The notes beneath the pieces are model-generated. The model was not told where the DNA came from, ran no database searches, and worked only from the letters and a program-made list of their open reading frames with translations. DNA of 64,000 nt, taken from assembly GCA_025465355.1 (NCBI GenBank), contig JAODNN010000173.1:1-64000 (forward strand). The letters run 5' to 3'. Below are positions 40,630 through 50,794 of the stretch, one piece after another. This DNA is from Blastococcus sp. (lineage in GTDB: Bacteria; Actinomycetota; Actinomycetes; Mycobacteriales; Geodermatophilaceae). The first letter of the stretch is position 1, and every line of letters starts with the position of its first letter. The position numbers and the translations under genes were made by a program.

Positions 40630-41811
40630 TCACGACCGCAGCGGGCCCCGGGCGCGGTCGGTCAGCAGCAATACCGCGACCGCCGCAGCCATCAACGGCG
40701 CCGCCGCCAGGCTCAGCAGGGCCGGCGTCTGCTCGGAGAGCCCGATGAGTCGCCCTCCGGCCAGCGGCGCGAGCAGGCCGGCGCAGCCCCATCCGGTGAA
40801 GACCACGCCGTACGCGGTCGGGAAGAAGGCGGCACCGACCCGGTCCGCCGTGGCGGCCGGCACGAGCGCGGACACGGCACCGTAGGCAAGCCCGGTGCCC
40901 AGGAACCCGGCCAGGACCACCTGGGGCGACGTCGGGGCCGCCACCGCGCCGATCGACAGTGCACCGGTCGCCAACGCCAGGGCCAGCGCCGGCAGTCGGC
41001 CGATCCGGTCGGACCAGGCGCCGACGCTCAGGCGTCCGATCAGGTTGCCGGCTGCCAGAGAAGAGACAGCCAGTCCGGCCGCCTGGGCACTCAGGTGCCG
41101 ATCACCGGCCACGGTGACCGCGTGGGCGAAGAGCATGAGACCAGGGGCGGTGCCACCGGCGAAGACGATCCAGAGCAGCACCACGTCCCGCCTCGGGATG
41201 GAGTGGGGACGACTCGGCCGCCGCCCCGCAGGGACGTCTCCGGGGGCCAGTTCGGCCGCGATGGTGAGCAGCCCGGCCACCGCCACGGCTAGGCATGCAA
41301 GCGACGGCCGCCAGCCGAAGGCGGCCAGAGCCTGCGGTGCCACGAGGCCGAGCAGGACGGGTCCGGCAGCGTAGGCGGCCACGACGAGACCGGTGGCGGT
41401 CCCCCGCAGCGACGTCGGTGCACGGGCGGCGAGCCCTAGGGAGACGCCGTAGGCCAGCCCGTTGGCACCTCCGAAGAGCACAGCGACTCCGAGCAGCAGA
41501 ACCGCCGGTTGCTGCGTCGTAGCCGCCAGCAACAGCCCACCCCCGCCGGCGGCTGCCGCAACCCGCAACAGGCGGCGCGGCCCGCTCCGTCGCTGAACGG
41601 GCCCAAGCACGAGCAGGACCGCCGCGAACACCACGATTGCCGCGGCGAAGACGGCGGCCGCGGTCCCGCGCGACATCGTGAGGGCGTCGGACACGGACTG
41701 CGCCACCAGGCTCCAGCCGAACAGGGTGCCCGCGGCGAGATTGGCCACGGCGCCGGCCAGCACCGGCCGGTGCCAGGGGCCGCCCCGGCCCCCGGCGTCG
41801 GCACTGGTCAC
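40630..41811 (-). CDS. MFS transporter (oxalate/formate-antiporter-like group)
   Basis: 393 residues with twelve hydrophobic segments. The start is a GTG at 41811 that forms a GTGA overlap with the stop of the monooxygenase gene; a longer frame open upstream is antisense-like. Family hallmarks are the opening AGAVANLAAGTLFGWSLVAQ, the inter-helix LGPVQRRSGPRRLLR and GRLSVGAWSDRIGRLPALA after helix 8. It is coupled to the monooxygenase, so it probably imports that enzyme's substrate (a ketone or carboxylate) or exports its product. Confidence 0.92.
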   Translation of the reverse strand: MTSADAGGRGGPWHRPVLAGAVANLAAGTLFGWSLVAQSVSDALTMSRGTAAAVFAAAIVVFAAVLLVLGPVQRRSGPRRLLRVAAAAGGGGLLLAATTQQPAVLLLGVAVLFGGANGLAYGVSLGLAARAPTSLRGTATGLVVAAYAAGPVLLGLVAPQALAAFGWRPSLACLAVAVAGLLTIAAELAPGDVPAGRRPSRPHSIPRRDVVLLWIVFAGGTAPGLMLFAHAVTVAGDRHLSAQAAGLAVSSLAAGNLIGRLSVGAWSDRIGRLPALALALATGALSIGAVAAPTSPQVVLAGFLGTGLAYGAVSALVPAATADRVGAAFFPTAYGVVFTGWGCAGLLAPLAGGRLIGLSEQTPALLSLAAAPLMAAAVAVLLLTDRARGPLRS

Positions 41812-43631
41812 CTGAGGTGGTGTACCTCCTGCAGTCCGTAGACGGGGGTCGGGATCCCTTCGTACCGGGCCTTGAGCTGAAGGCCGAGGTAGAGCGAATA
41901 GTGCCGCGACTGGTGCAGGTTGCCACCGTGGAACCACAGCGCATCCTGCTGGGTGGGCTTCCACATGTTGCGCTGCTCGCCCTCCCACGGCCCCGGGTCC
42001 TTGGTCGTCTCCGAGCCGAGGCCCCACACCTTGCCCACCTTGTCGGCCACCTCCTGGCTGATCAGGTCGGCCGCCCAGCCGTTCATCGAGCCGTAGCCGG
42101 TGGCGTACACGACTAGATCGGCCGGCAGTTCGGTCCCGTCCCCGAGGACGACGGCGTCCTCGGTCAGGTGGTCGACCTGACCGTGGACCAGCTTCACCGA
42201 GCCATCGGCCACGAGGTCCGCGGCACCGACGTCGATGTAGTAGCCCGAGCCTCGGCGGAGGTACTTCATGAACAACCCGGAGCCGTCCTCACCCCAGTCG
42301 TGCCAGAACCCGGCCTTCTCCAACCGGTGGTAGAAATCGGCGTCCCGCTCCTTCATCTGCTCGTACAGCGGGATCTGGAACTCGTGCATGATCCGATAGG
42401 GCAACGAGGCGAAGATCAGGTCCGCCTTCTCCGTGGTCACCCCGGCGGCCACCGCCTCCTCCGAATACAGCGCCCCGAGGCCGATGTCCATGAGGGTGGC
42501 GCTCTTGACGATGTGCGTCGACGAGCGCTGCACCATCGTCACGTCGGCGTCGTGCTCCCACAGCGCGCCGCAGATGTCGAAGGCGGAGTTGTTGCTGCCG
42601 ATGACGACGACCTTCTTGCCGGCGTAGGCGTCCGGGCCCGGGTGCGCCGAGGAGTGCTGCTGGTCGCCGCGGAACACGTCCTGCCCGGGGATGACCGGGA
42701 CGTTCGGCTTGCCCGACATCCCCGTGGCCAGCACCACCTGCTTCGGCCGCAGTGTGAGCGGCTTGCCGTGCCGCTCCACCTCGACGGTCCACTCCCCCTT
42801 CTCGGGCGAGTACGTCGCCTTCGTGGCCACGGTGCTGCCCCAGTACGGGATCTCCATGACCTTGACGTAGGACTCCAGCCAGTCGCCGACCTTGTCCTTG
42901 GGCGAGAAGACCGGCCAGTTCTCCGGGAACTTCAGGTACGGCAGGTGGTCGTACCACACCGGGTCGTGCAGACAGAGCGACTTGTAGCGACCCCGCCACT
43001 GGTCTCCCGGCCGGTCATGCTTGTCCACGACCAGCGCCGGCACGCCGAGCTGGCGCAGCCGGGCGCCGAGCGCGACGCCGCCCTGGCCGCCCCCGATGAC
43101 CAGTACGTCGGGCTGGACGCTGATGCCGAGCTCCGACTCTTCCTTCTCCCGCCGCTCGAGCCACGTCAGGCGGTCCTTGTTCGCACCGTGCTCGGCACCC
43201 ATCGGCCGGGCCGACCCGCGGGGCTCCTCGAACCCCTTGAGCTCGTACAGCGTGGTCAGGAACGTCCACGCCTTCGCCTCGCCGTCTTCCTCGACCAGCC
43301 GGAGCAACCCTCGGCCACGACCGACAGCGGTCTCGAAGGTGAACCAGGCGGTGGTGACACCGTCGGCCTCGTCCGGCGGCTCGTCGACGGCGAAGCCGGT
43401 CGGATCGGTCCGGTCGAGTGTCGCGGTGAGCAGGTCGGCGACGCCGTCGGGGTTCTCGACGGTCGCGATGTTCCAGGTGAAAGCTACGAGGTCCCGCCAG
43501 AAACTCGTCACGGCGAACATGCCCGCCGCGCGCGCCACATCACGGGCACGCAACGCCTGCTCGAAGTCGACGAACCAGCGTTCCGCCCGCTGCGCCGGGG
43601 TCTGCGTGGGCGTGTCCAGGGTCTGGGTCAT
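41808..43631 (-). CDS. Flavin-containing monooxygenase with N-terminal NTF2/SnoaL-like domain
   Basis: 607 residues. Residues about 15-140 form a SnoaL/NTF2-like domain (WFVDFEQALRARDVARAAGM). The FMO part follows with the FAD motif VLVIGGGQGGVALGARLRQL (about 176-195), the NADPH motif KVVVIGSNNSAFDICGALWE (about 345), and ADLVVYATGYGS. The FMO fingerprint is FRGDQQHSSAH, where the last position is His instead of the usual aromatic residue. It is divergent from a GAF regulator and coupled to an MFS gene. Probable oxygenation (Baeyer-Villiger or hydroxylation) of a small substrate. Confidence 0.94.
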   Translation of the reverse strand: MTQTLDTPTQTPAQRAERWFVDFEQALRARDVARAAGMFAVTSFWRDLVAFTWNIATVENPDGVADLLTATLDRTDPTGFAVDEPPDEADGVTTAWFTFETAVGRGRGLLRLVEEDGEAKAWTFLTTLYELKGFEEPRGSARPMGAEHGANKDRLTWLERREKEESELGISVQPDVLVIGGGQGGVALGARLRQLGVPALVVDKHDRPGDQWRGRYKSLCLHDPVWYDHLPYLKFPENWPVFSPKDKVGDWLESYVKVMEIPYWGSTVATKATYSPEKGEWTVEVERHGKPLTLRPKQVVLATGMSGKPNVPVIPGQDVFRGDQQHSSAHPGPDAYAGKKVVVIGSNNSAFDICGALWEHDADVTMVQRSSTHIVKSATLMDIGLGALYSEEAVAAGVTTEKADLIFASLPYRIMHEFQIPLYEQMKERDADFYHRLEKAGFWHDWGEDGSGLFMKYLRRGSGYYIDVGAADLVADGSVKLVHGQVDHLTEDAVVLGDGTELPADLVVYATGYGSMNGWAADLISQEVADKVGKVWGLGSETTKDPGPWEGEQRNMWKPTQQDALWFHGGNLHQSRHYSLYLGLQLKARYEGIPTPVYGLQEVHHLR

Positions 43632-43720
43632 GCGCTGTTCCTCCTGCGTCCGCAGATCGGCCTTTCACCGAGTGGCCGTGGTGTGATGAGCAGCACACCC
43701 TCCTGCGACCGGTAGGGAAA

Positions 43721-43740
43721 GTGTTGCAGCGTGTTGCACA
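43721..43740. promoter_or_regulatory. Two GTGTTGCA direct repeats, candidate GAF-regulator site
   Basis: GTGTTGCA occurs at 43721-43728 and 43731-43738, exactly 10 bp apart, in the 145-bp gap between the divergent monooxygenase and GAF-regulator genes. TGCA ends give each copy partial dyad character. Helical phasing suggests cooperative binding. Confidence 0.5.
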
Positions 43741-43776
43741 CCTCCGGCCGCATCGACGCTCCCGTGGGAGGTGGAC

Positions 43777-45066
43777 GTGGTGGGCTACTCGGCGATCGCC
43801 CCCGGCACCGACCTGTCCCAGCACGCCCGCGTCCTGGCCCGCGTGCACGACGCGGTCATCGCCGGCGGACGGCCGCCGGTACGTCCGCGCGGCGTCGTCG
43901 CCCGCTCGTGGTCGAGGGTCCTGGATCTGGGCCTCGACGCCTCTCGCACCAACGCCCGCGAGCCGCTGCCCTTCGACGAGGTCGAGCGACGTCGCCGAAG
44001 TTCCCCCCTTGTGCTCGTGGTCGACGAGCTGCGCCAGGTGCTGGTCAGCGTCGCCGACGCCTCGTCGTTCCTCATGGTGGTCACCGACGCCGACGGCGTG
44101 ATCCTCTGGCGCGAGGGCTCCGCGCGGGTCCGGTTGCGCGCCGACGCGCTCGGCTTCACCGAGGGCGCCCGCTGGACGGAGGCCACGGTCGGCACCAACG
44201 CCATCGGGACGGCGCTGACCGAGGCGGCGCCGGTGCAGCTGTTCTCCGCGGAGCACTTCGAGCAGGCTCAGCACCCCTGGTACTGCACGGCCGCGCCGAT
44301 CCACCATCCGGTCAGCGGCGAACTGCTCGGCATCGCCGACGTCAGCGGGCCGGCGCTGACTCTGCACCCGGTCATCGGCGCTCTCGTCGAGACCGCCGTC
44401 AAGCTTGCCGAGGCGCAGCTGTGGCGCCATCACGAGAAGCGGCTGGAGCGCTTGCGGCAGTCGGCCCGCGGCGTACTTGCCACCGTTCACGGCCCGCTCC
44501 TGCTGGTCGACGACCACGGCTGGGTGGCGCATCAGTCCGGCATCACGGTGCGCGACCGGATCGAGGTGCCGCGGGCCGACAAGCTGATCGCCGTCCCAGG
44601 CCTCGGTCTGTGTGCGCCCGAGCGGATCGGCGAGGGCTGGCTGGTGCGCCCACGCGAGTCTGGGGACATCGTGGCGGAGCTGGACCTGACCGAGTCGCCG
44701 GTGCTCCGGCTGAGGTCGGACGCCGAGCCGTGGCGGACGCCATTGACCCGGCGGAATGCCGACGTCCTGGTCCTGCTGCAGCGAGCCGGTCGTTCGGGGA
44801 TGACTGCCGCGCAGCTGAGTACGGCGCTGTTCGGGGACGAGGAGCACTGCGTGACGGTCCGGGCGGAGGTCTCCAGACTCCGCCGGGCTATCGGTGGCCT
44901 GGTGACCACCAACCCCTACCGGCTCGCGGACGGCGTCACACTTTCCGTCGTCTGGCCCGACGGGGCGTCTCTGCGGTTGGAGGACGGGCAGCGAGAGATC
45001 CCGCCTGGCTCGCATGTCCCGCCCCCGCCGGGTCAGCCCGTCGCCAGCAGTCGTGTCCGTATGTGA
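43777..45066 (+). CDS. GAF-domain transcriptional regulator without AAA+ domain
   Basis: About 429 residues from the GTG at 43777 (GGGAGG five bases upstream; GTG 43771 overlaps that site). A GAF domain covers about 85-215 (SSFLMVVTDADGVILWREGS, EATVGTNAIGTALTEAAPVQ). This is the sensor type found in AcoR-like activators, but the sigma-54-contacting ATPase is absent. A C-terminal winged helix instead follows (TRRNADVLVLLQRAGRSGMT, VRAEVSRLRRAIGGLV, about 325-390). Probably activates the divergent monooxygenase operon. The stop codon lies inside a 33-bp box. Confidence 0.9.
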   Translation: MVGYSAIAPGTDLSQHARVLARVHDAVIAGGRPPVRPRGVVARSWSRVLDLGLDASRTNAREPLPFDEVERRRRSSPLVLVVDELRQVLVSVADASSFLMVVTDADGVILWREGSARVRLRADALGFTEGARWTEATVGTNAIGTALTEAAPVQLFSAEHFEQAQHPWYCTAAPIHHPVSGELLGIADVSGPALTLHPVIGALVETAVKLAEAQLWRHHEKRLERLRQSARGVLATVHGPLLLVDDHGWVAHQSGITVRDRIEVPRADKLIAVPGLGLCAPERIGEGWLVRPRESGDIVAELDLTESPVLRLRSDAEPWRTPLTRRNADVLVLLQRAGRSGMTAAQLSTALFGDEEHCVTVRAEVSRLRRAIGGLVTTNPYRLADGVTLSVVWPDGASLRLEDGQREIPPGSHVPPPPGQPVASSRVRM

Positions 45067-45085
45067 CGTGTCGCCCCCCGGACAC
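45053..45085 (+). repeat. 33-bp dispersed box, copy 5
   Basis: Begins GTGTCCGTATGTGACGTG and ends CCCCCCGGACAC; it differs from the reference copy at about five positions. It overlaps the last codons and stop (ATG TGA) of the GAF-regulator gene and is followed by a methyltransferase remnant rather than an intact hairpin. Confidence 0.65.
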
Positions 45086-45104
45086 CAACGGCGTAGAGCC
45101 CCAC

Positions 45105-45277
45105 ATCGCCACGACCCTCGACGTGCACATGCTGGCGATCACCGGTGGCCGGGAGCGGACGGTCAGCGAGTACCGAACGCTGTTCGATGCCGTCGGCTGG
45201 ACCTCGCCACTGGCTTTCCCAGCGCCACCGCCGTCTCGGTCATCGCCGCTGACGGGGGCGGGGCGGCGCCGGGCTGA
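45105..45277 (+). pseudogene. C-terminal fragment of a SAM-dependent O-methyltransferase
   Basis: The plus strand reads TLDVHMLAITGGRERTVSEY, RTLFDAVGW, matching the D-x-H-M-x-x-x-x-G-G-x-E-R-T segment of plant-type O-methyltransferases. The typical closing strand (FPSATAVSVIAAD) continues in another frame after an indel near 45205. The cofactor-binding part is missing. It lies directly behind a 33-bp box and tail-to-tail with the CoxS-CoxG fusion gene. Confidence 0.6.
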
Positions 45278-45295
45278 CCTCCGACGGCCCGACGG

Positions 45296-46578
<1,283 letters not shown>

Positions 46579-46582
<4 letters not shown>

Positions 46583-47460
46583 GATCGGCCTTCCGTGGAG
46601 CGGCGGTACGCGCCGGCCAGCTCGCGAGCGGCCAGGACGGCGAACAGGCGGCGGCGGTACCCCTGGGACCCGTGCTGGTCACCGGAGGTGTTGACGACGT
46701 CGTGAGCGAGCTCCTCCGTCCCCGGGCGCAGCGCCGCCTCCAGGTCGTCTCGTCCGGCCACTGAGCGGAGCAGGTCCGTGACGTCGCGGGTCACGGCGCG
46801 GTCGGAGACGCCGAACCCGCTGATGACCGCCTCGGCAACGGCGCCGTCGGCCGAGCGGACCCGCGTGACGACCCCGGCCAGGGCGAAGTCGCCGTGGCGG
46901 CGGGCCAGTTCGGCGAACCCGAAGCCCTCCCCCGGGCCGGCCACGGGGAACTCGACGGCGGTGAGGATCTCATCGGGGCCGATGGCGGTGGTCATGGCGC
47001 CTTGGAAGAAGTCCGCGGCGGGAACTGTCCGCGTGCCGGACGGACCCCGGACCTCGAGCGCCGCCCCCAGGCAGGAGGCGACGGCCGGGAGCTCCGCACC
47101 GGGGTCGGCGTGGGCGAGGCTGCCGCACACCGTGCCGCGACTGCGGAGCTCCCGGTGCCCGACGAAGGGCAGCGCGCGTCCGACCAGCGGCACGGCGGCG
47201 GCCTTCGGGCTGCGTTCCAGCGAGCGCTGCCGGGCGGTGGCGCCGACCCGCAGGACGGGTCCCCGCCGCTCGATCGTGTCCAGCCCTGCCACCCCGTTGA
47301 TGTCGACCAGCGTTCCGGGACGGCCCAGGCGCATGGCCAGCACCGGGACCAGGGACTGCCCGCCGGCGAGGACCTTGCCGTCTCCGGCGGTGGCGGCGAG
47401 TTCACCGATGGCATCGGCCAGGGTGGCCGGACGCACGTAGGCGAAGGGGGCTGGCTTCAT
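46579..47460 (-). CDS. FAD-binding subunit of molybdenum hydroxylase (CoxM-like)
   Basis: 293 residues beginning MKPAPFAYVRPATLADAI. FAD signatures are VLAGGQSLVPVLAMRLGRP (about 30-48) and SRGTVCGSLAHADPGAELPA (about 107-126), where the usual TIGGS is TVCGS. It transfers electrons from the [2Fe-2S] subunit to an acceptor. It starts 6 bp after the enoyl-CoA hydratase stop and is coupled to the [2Fe-2S] fusion gene. It is not closely similar to the FAD subunit at position 1, so the window holds two separate hydroxylases. Confidence 0.95.
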
Positions 47461-47466
47461 CGCGGA

Positions 47467-48249
47467 TCAGCGCCCCGTGAAGGTCGGCTTGCGCTTCTCG
47501 CCGAAGGCCTTGACGCCCTCGGCGAAGTCCTGGGTGGCCCGCAGCATGGAGTAGGCCTTCCGCTCCAGCTCGATGCCGGTGTAGAGCGGCCCGTCGACCC
47601 CGCGGTCCAGGACCTCCTTGCCGGTGCGCAGCGCGGCCGGGGAGAACGCGATGAGCTTGCTGACCAGCGCCTCCACGCCCTCGTAGAGCGCATCGCGGTC
47701 GGCGTACAGCTGGTCGGAGACCAGACCCCAGTCGAACGCCTGCTGGGCCTTGATCCGGGTGGCGGTGAGGATGTGGAACTTGGCCCGGGACAGCCCGATC
47801 AGCCGGGCCAATCGCTGGGTGCCGCCGCTGCCGGGGATCATGCCGAGGTTCATCTCCGGCAGCGCGAACTGGCTGCGTTCGGTGGCCAGCCGGATGTCGC
47901 AGGACAGGACCAGTTCCAGGCCCACCCCGAAGCAGTACCCGTCGATCGCCGCCACGACCGGCTTGGTGCTGCGCGCCGGGGCGGTGATGTCGTGGCCGAG
48001 GTCGGTGAGATCGATCGGGTCGACCTCCATGAAGCCGGCGATGTCCCCGCCGGAGGTGAAGTGCTTGCCGTCGGAGCGGATGACCACGGCCCGGACGTTC
48101 GGGTCCCGGTCGATCTCGGCGAAGCGCTCGGCCATCTTGGCGCGCATCTCCAGGGTCACGATGGTGTAGCCGCCGTGCGTGAGGGTCAGGTAGGCGACCT
48201 GGCCGTCGTGGCCGTGGTCGAGAAGGACGTCGCCACCGGTGGTGGGCAT
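47467..48249 (-). CDS. Enoyl-CoA hydratase/isomerase family protein
   Basis: 260 residues from the ATG at 48249 with AGGAG upstream. Crotonase-fold oxyanion hole in GKHFTSGGDIAGF (about 61-73) and GYCFGVGLELVLSCDIRLAT; the catalytic-region PEMNLGMIPGSGGTQRLARL contains the Glu of the first catalytic position and Gly where the second Glu usually sits. That pattern is often seen in hydrolases or ring-opening members such as BadI-type enzymes. Embedded between two molybdenum-hydroxylase subunit genes, it probably acts on the hydroxylated CoA thioester. Confidence 0.94.
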   Translation of the reverse strand: MPTTGGDVLLDHGHDGQVAYLTLTHGGYTIVTLEMRAKMAERFAEIDRDPNVRAVVIRSDGKHFTSGGDIAGFMEVDPIDLTDLGHDITAPARSTKPVVAAIDGYCFGVGLELVLSCDIRLATERSQFALPEMNLGMIPGSGGTQRLARLIGLSRAKFHILTATRIKAQQAFDWGLVSDQLYADRDALYEGVEALVSKLIAFSPAALRTGKEVLDRGVDGPLYTGIELERKAYSMLRATQDFAEGVKAFGEKRKPTFTGR

Positions 48250-48286
48250 GGGCCAGCTCCTGATCTGTCGGGGTCTCGGGTGGGGC

Positions 48287-50794
48287 TCAGGCGGGACGGC
48301 GGACGCCGTCGAGCAGCTCGTGAAGGACGTTGCCGTGCACGGGCAACTTGTCGATCTTCAGGCCGTACGGCGAGAGGGCGTCGGTGACGGCGTTGGCGAT
48401 CGCGACCGGGAAGCTCATCGAGCTCCCCTCGCCCGAGCCCTTGGCGCCCAGCGGCGTCAGCGGTGAGGGTGAGACGACGTGGTCGGTGATCAGCGGGAAA
48501 CCCGCCTCGGCGGTCGTGGGGCACAGGTAGTCCAGAAACGTCGCTGCGGTGGGCTGCCCACCCTCGGTGTAGGTGAACTCCTCGTACATCGCCCCGCCCA
48601 GCGCCTGGGTCAGCGCGCCGTACACCTGGCCGTCGAGGAGGGTCTGGTTGAGCACCGTGCCGGCGTCGTGGACGCTCGACACCCGGTCGATGCCGATCTC
48701 CAGCGTGTCGGGATCGATCCGGACGGCGACCAGTTCCACCACCAGGCCGTAGCAGAGGCTGGAGTTGATCCGCTCATCGCGGGTGGCGGCGCGGGCGGCC
48801 GGAGTGAACGCGGCCTCCTCGTAGAGCCGGGCCGACGTGCCCTCGGGCAGGGAACCCGGGTCCCAGTGCACGACTCCCGCGGCATGCCGGAACTCGGCGG
48901 ACCGGCTGGGGTCGCTCTTCACCCTCACCCGGCCCTCAGCCAGTTCCAGCTCGTCCGGGTCGGCCCCGAGGAGCACGCCGCCCGCAGCCCGGATGGTCCG
49001 GGCGATGCGGTCGCAGCCCTCGATCACCGCGCTGGTGACGAGCGGGGCGAAGCGGGAGGAGTAGCTGCCGGTGGTCACCGTCCACGGTGTCGTCGCCGTG
49101 TCCATGTCGATGACGGCGCGCACCGACTCCTCTGGCAGGCCGAGCCGGGCGGCCGCGATCTGCCGGGCGATCGTGGCATGCCCCTGCCCCTGAGGCACGC
49201 TGCCCAGCATCACCGTCACGACGCCCTGCACGTCCACGCTGACCCGGACGTGCTCGGTGGAGCCGGACTTGTCCCGGCCGGCCTTGCGCGCCTCGGGAGG
49301 CGTCGCCAGACCCACGTATCCGATGTTGGTGCCCGAGGGGTCCACCACCACGGCGATGCCGATCCCGTACAGCTCACCGCGCGCGCGGGCCTCCGCCTGC
49401 CGCTGGCGCAGCTCCGCCAAGTCGGCGTTCTCCACCGCGAGGCGGACCGCCTTCTCATAGTTGCCGGAGTCGTAGACACCGCCGGTGGGGGTCTCGTAGG
49501 GGAACGCGTCCGGCGGCACGAGGTTCCGGCAACGGAGGTCCACCACGTCCAGCCCCGTGCGCGCCGAGATGTCGTCCATCAGCCGCTCGAGGCCGAAGTA
49601 CAGCTGCTGGCCGCCGAACCCGCGGATAAGACCGGTGGGCATGGTGTTGGTGACGACCGCCCGGGCCCGGATCTGCACGGCCGGGATCCGGTAGGCCCCG
49701 GTGATGTTGCCGTAGCAGCGGTAGAGGGTGCTGGGCTCAGGCGGGCGCATGTAGGCCCCGACGTTGTCGACGAGGTCCGTCCGCAGGGCCGTGATCACAC
49801 CGTCGGCGTCCACAGCGGCCTCGAACCGCATCATCCGGTCCGCGCCCGAGGAGCTGGCCACCAGGTGCTCGGCGCGGTCCTCAGACCAACGGACCGCTGT
49901 CCGGGCGTGCTTGGAGGCCAGCGCCAGCAGCACGACGTAGGGGTAGATGCCCGCCTTGATGCCGAAGCTGCCGCCGATGTCGGCCGGCACGTGCAGGCGC
50001 ACCCGCGACGTCGGGATGCCGAGCGCGGAGGCCATCACCGGGACCATCGTGAACGGCCCATGGAAGTTCGCCCACGCCTCGATGGCCGGGCCGGCGGAGT
50101 CCTCGGTCCAGTTGGCGATGACCGAGTAGCACTCCATGGGTGCGCCGGAGTACCGCGGGAAGTCGTACTCGCCGCTGACCACGTGGGTGGCCTCGGCGAA
50201 GGCCTGGTCCACCTCCCCGAACGTGAACGTCCGGTCGGTGGCGACGTTCGACCCCTGGCCCTCGTGCAGGAGCGGCGCGTCCTCGGCCAGGGCGGTGCGG
50301 ATGCCGACGACGGGGTCGAACAGCTCGTAGTCGACGGCCACCAGCTCGGCGGCGTCCTCGGCCACGTACCGGTCCGTGGCGACGACGACGGCCACCGGCT
50401 CCCCCACGTAGCGCACCTTGTCGGTACCCGTGGGGAAGTACGGCATCTGTGTGCTGACGGACAGCGGAAAGGGTCGCAGCGCGGCCAGCACCTCCTCAGG
50501 GCCGATGACTGCGGCGACGCCGGGGTGCCTGCGAGCACGGCTGAGGTCGACGCTGCGGATCCGGGCATGCGGGTGGGGGCTCCGGACGATCGCCGCGGTC
50601 AGCGTCCCCGGCAGCGGGTCCATGTCGTCGAGGAACCGCCCTTCCCCGGTCACCAGCGGCGCGTCCTCGACCCGGCTCGGGGTCCAGCGCGGCGCGTCGG
50701 TCCCACCGGTGTGCTCGCTGGGGGTCGCGGCAGCGGTCGGCGCGGCCTCCTCGGGGACGACGGGCGCGTCGGCAACGGTGGACTGGTCAGGCAC
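48287..50794 (-). CDS. Molybdopterin-binding large subunit of a xanthine dehydrogenase-family hydroxylase
   Basis: 835 residues from the GTG at 50794 with GGAGG five bases upstream; the upstream TTG is rejected. After an Ala/Pro-rich N-terminus of about 35 residues comes the a/b hammerhead domain (LVTGEGRFLDDMDPLPGTLT). The molybdopterin domains follow (DIGGSFGIKAGIYPYVVLLA, LIRGFGGQQLYFGLERLMDD). Near the end, LGAKGSGEGSSMS carries the catalytic glutamate. It hydroxylates its substrate with water-derived oxygen. Its start overlaps the CoA-ligase stop by 8 nt, so ligase and hydroxylase are translationally coupled, pointing to an acyl-CoA substrate. Confidence 0.96.
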   Translation of the reverse strand: MPDQSTVADAPVVPEEAAPTAAATPSEHTGGTDAPRWTPSRVEDAPLVTGEGRFLDDMDPLPGTLTAAIVRSPHPHARIRSVDLSRARRHPGVAAVIGPEEVLAALRPFPLSVSTQMPYFPTGTDKVRYVGEPVAVVVATDRYVAEDAAELVAVDYELFDPVVGIRTALAEDAPLLHEGQGSNVATDRTFTFGEVDQAFAEATHVVSGEYDFPRYSGAPMECYSVIANWTEDSAGPAIEAWANFHGPFTMVPVMASALGIPTSRVRLHVPADIGGSFGIKAGIYPYVVLLALASKHARTAVRWSEDRAEHLVASSSGADRMMRFEAAVDADGVITALRTDLVDNVGAYMRPPEPSTLYRCYGNITGAYRIPAVQIRARAVVTNTMPTGLIRGFGGQQLYFGLERLMDDISARTGLDVVDLRCRNLVPPDAFPYETPTGGVYDSGNYEKAVRLAVENADLAELRQRQAEARARGELYGIGIAVVVDPSGTNIGYVGLATPPEARKAGRDKSGSTEHVRVSVDVQGVVTVMLGSVPQGQGHATIARQIAAARLGLPEESVRAVIDMDTATTPWTVTTGSYSSRFAPLVTSAVIEGCDRIARTIRAAGGVLLGADPDELELAEGRVRVKSDPSRSAEFRHAAGVVHWDPGSLPEGTSARLYEEAAFTPAARAATRDERINSSLCYGLVVELVAVRIDPDTLEIGIDRVSSVHDAGTVLNQTLLDGQVYGALTQALGGAMYEEFTYTEGGQPTAATFLDYLCPTTAEAGFPLITDHVVSPSPLTPLGAKGSGEGSSMSFPVAIANAVTDALSPYGLKIDKLPVHGNVLHELLDGVRRPA

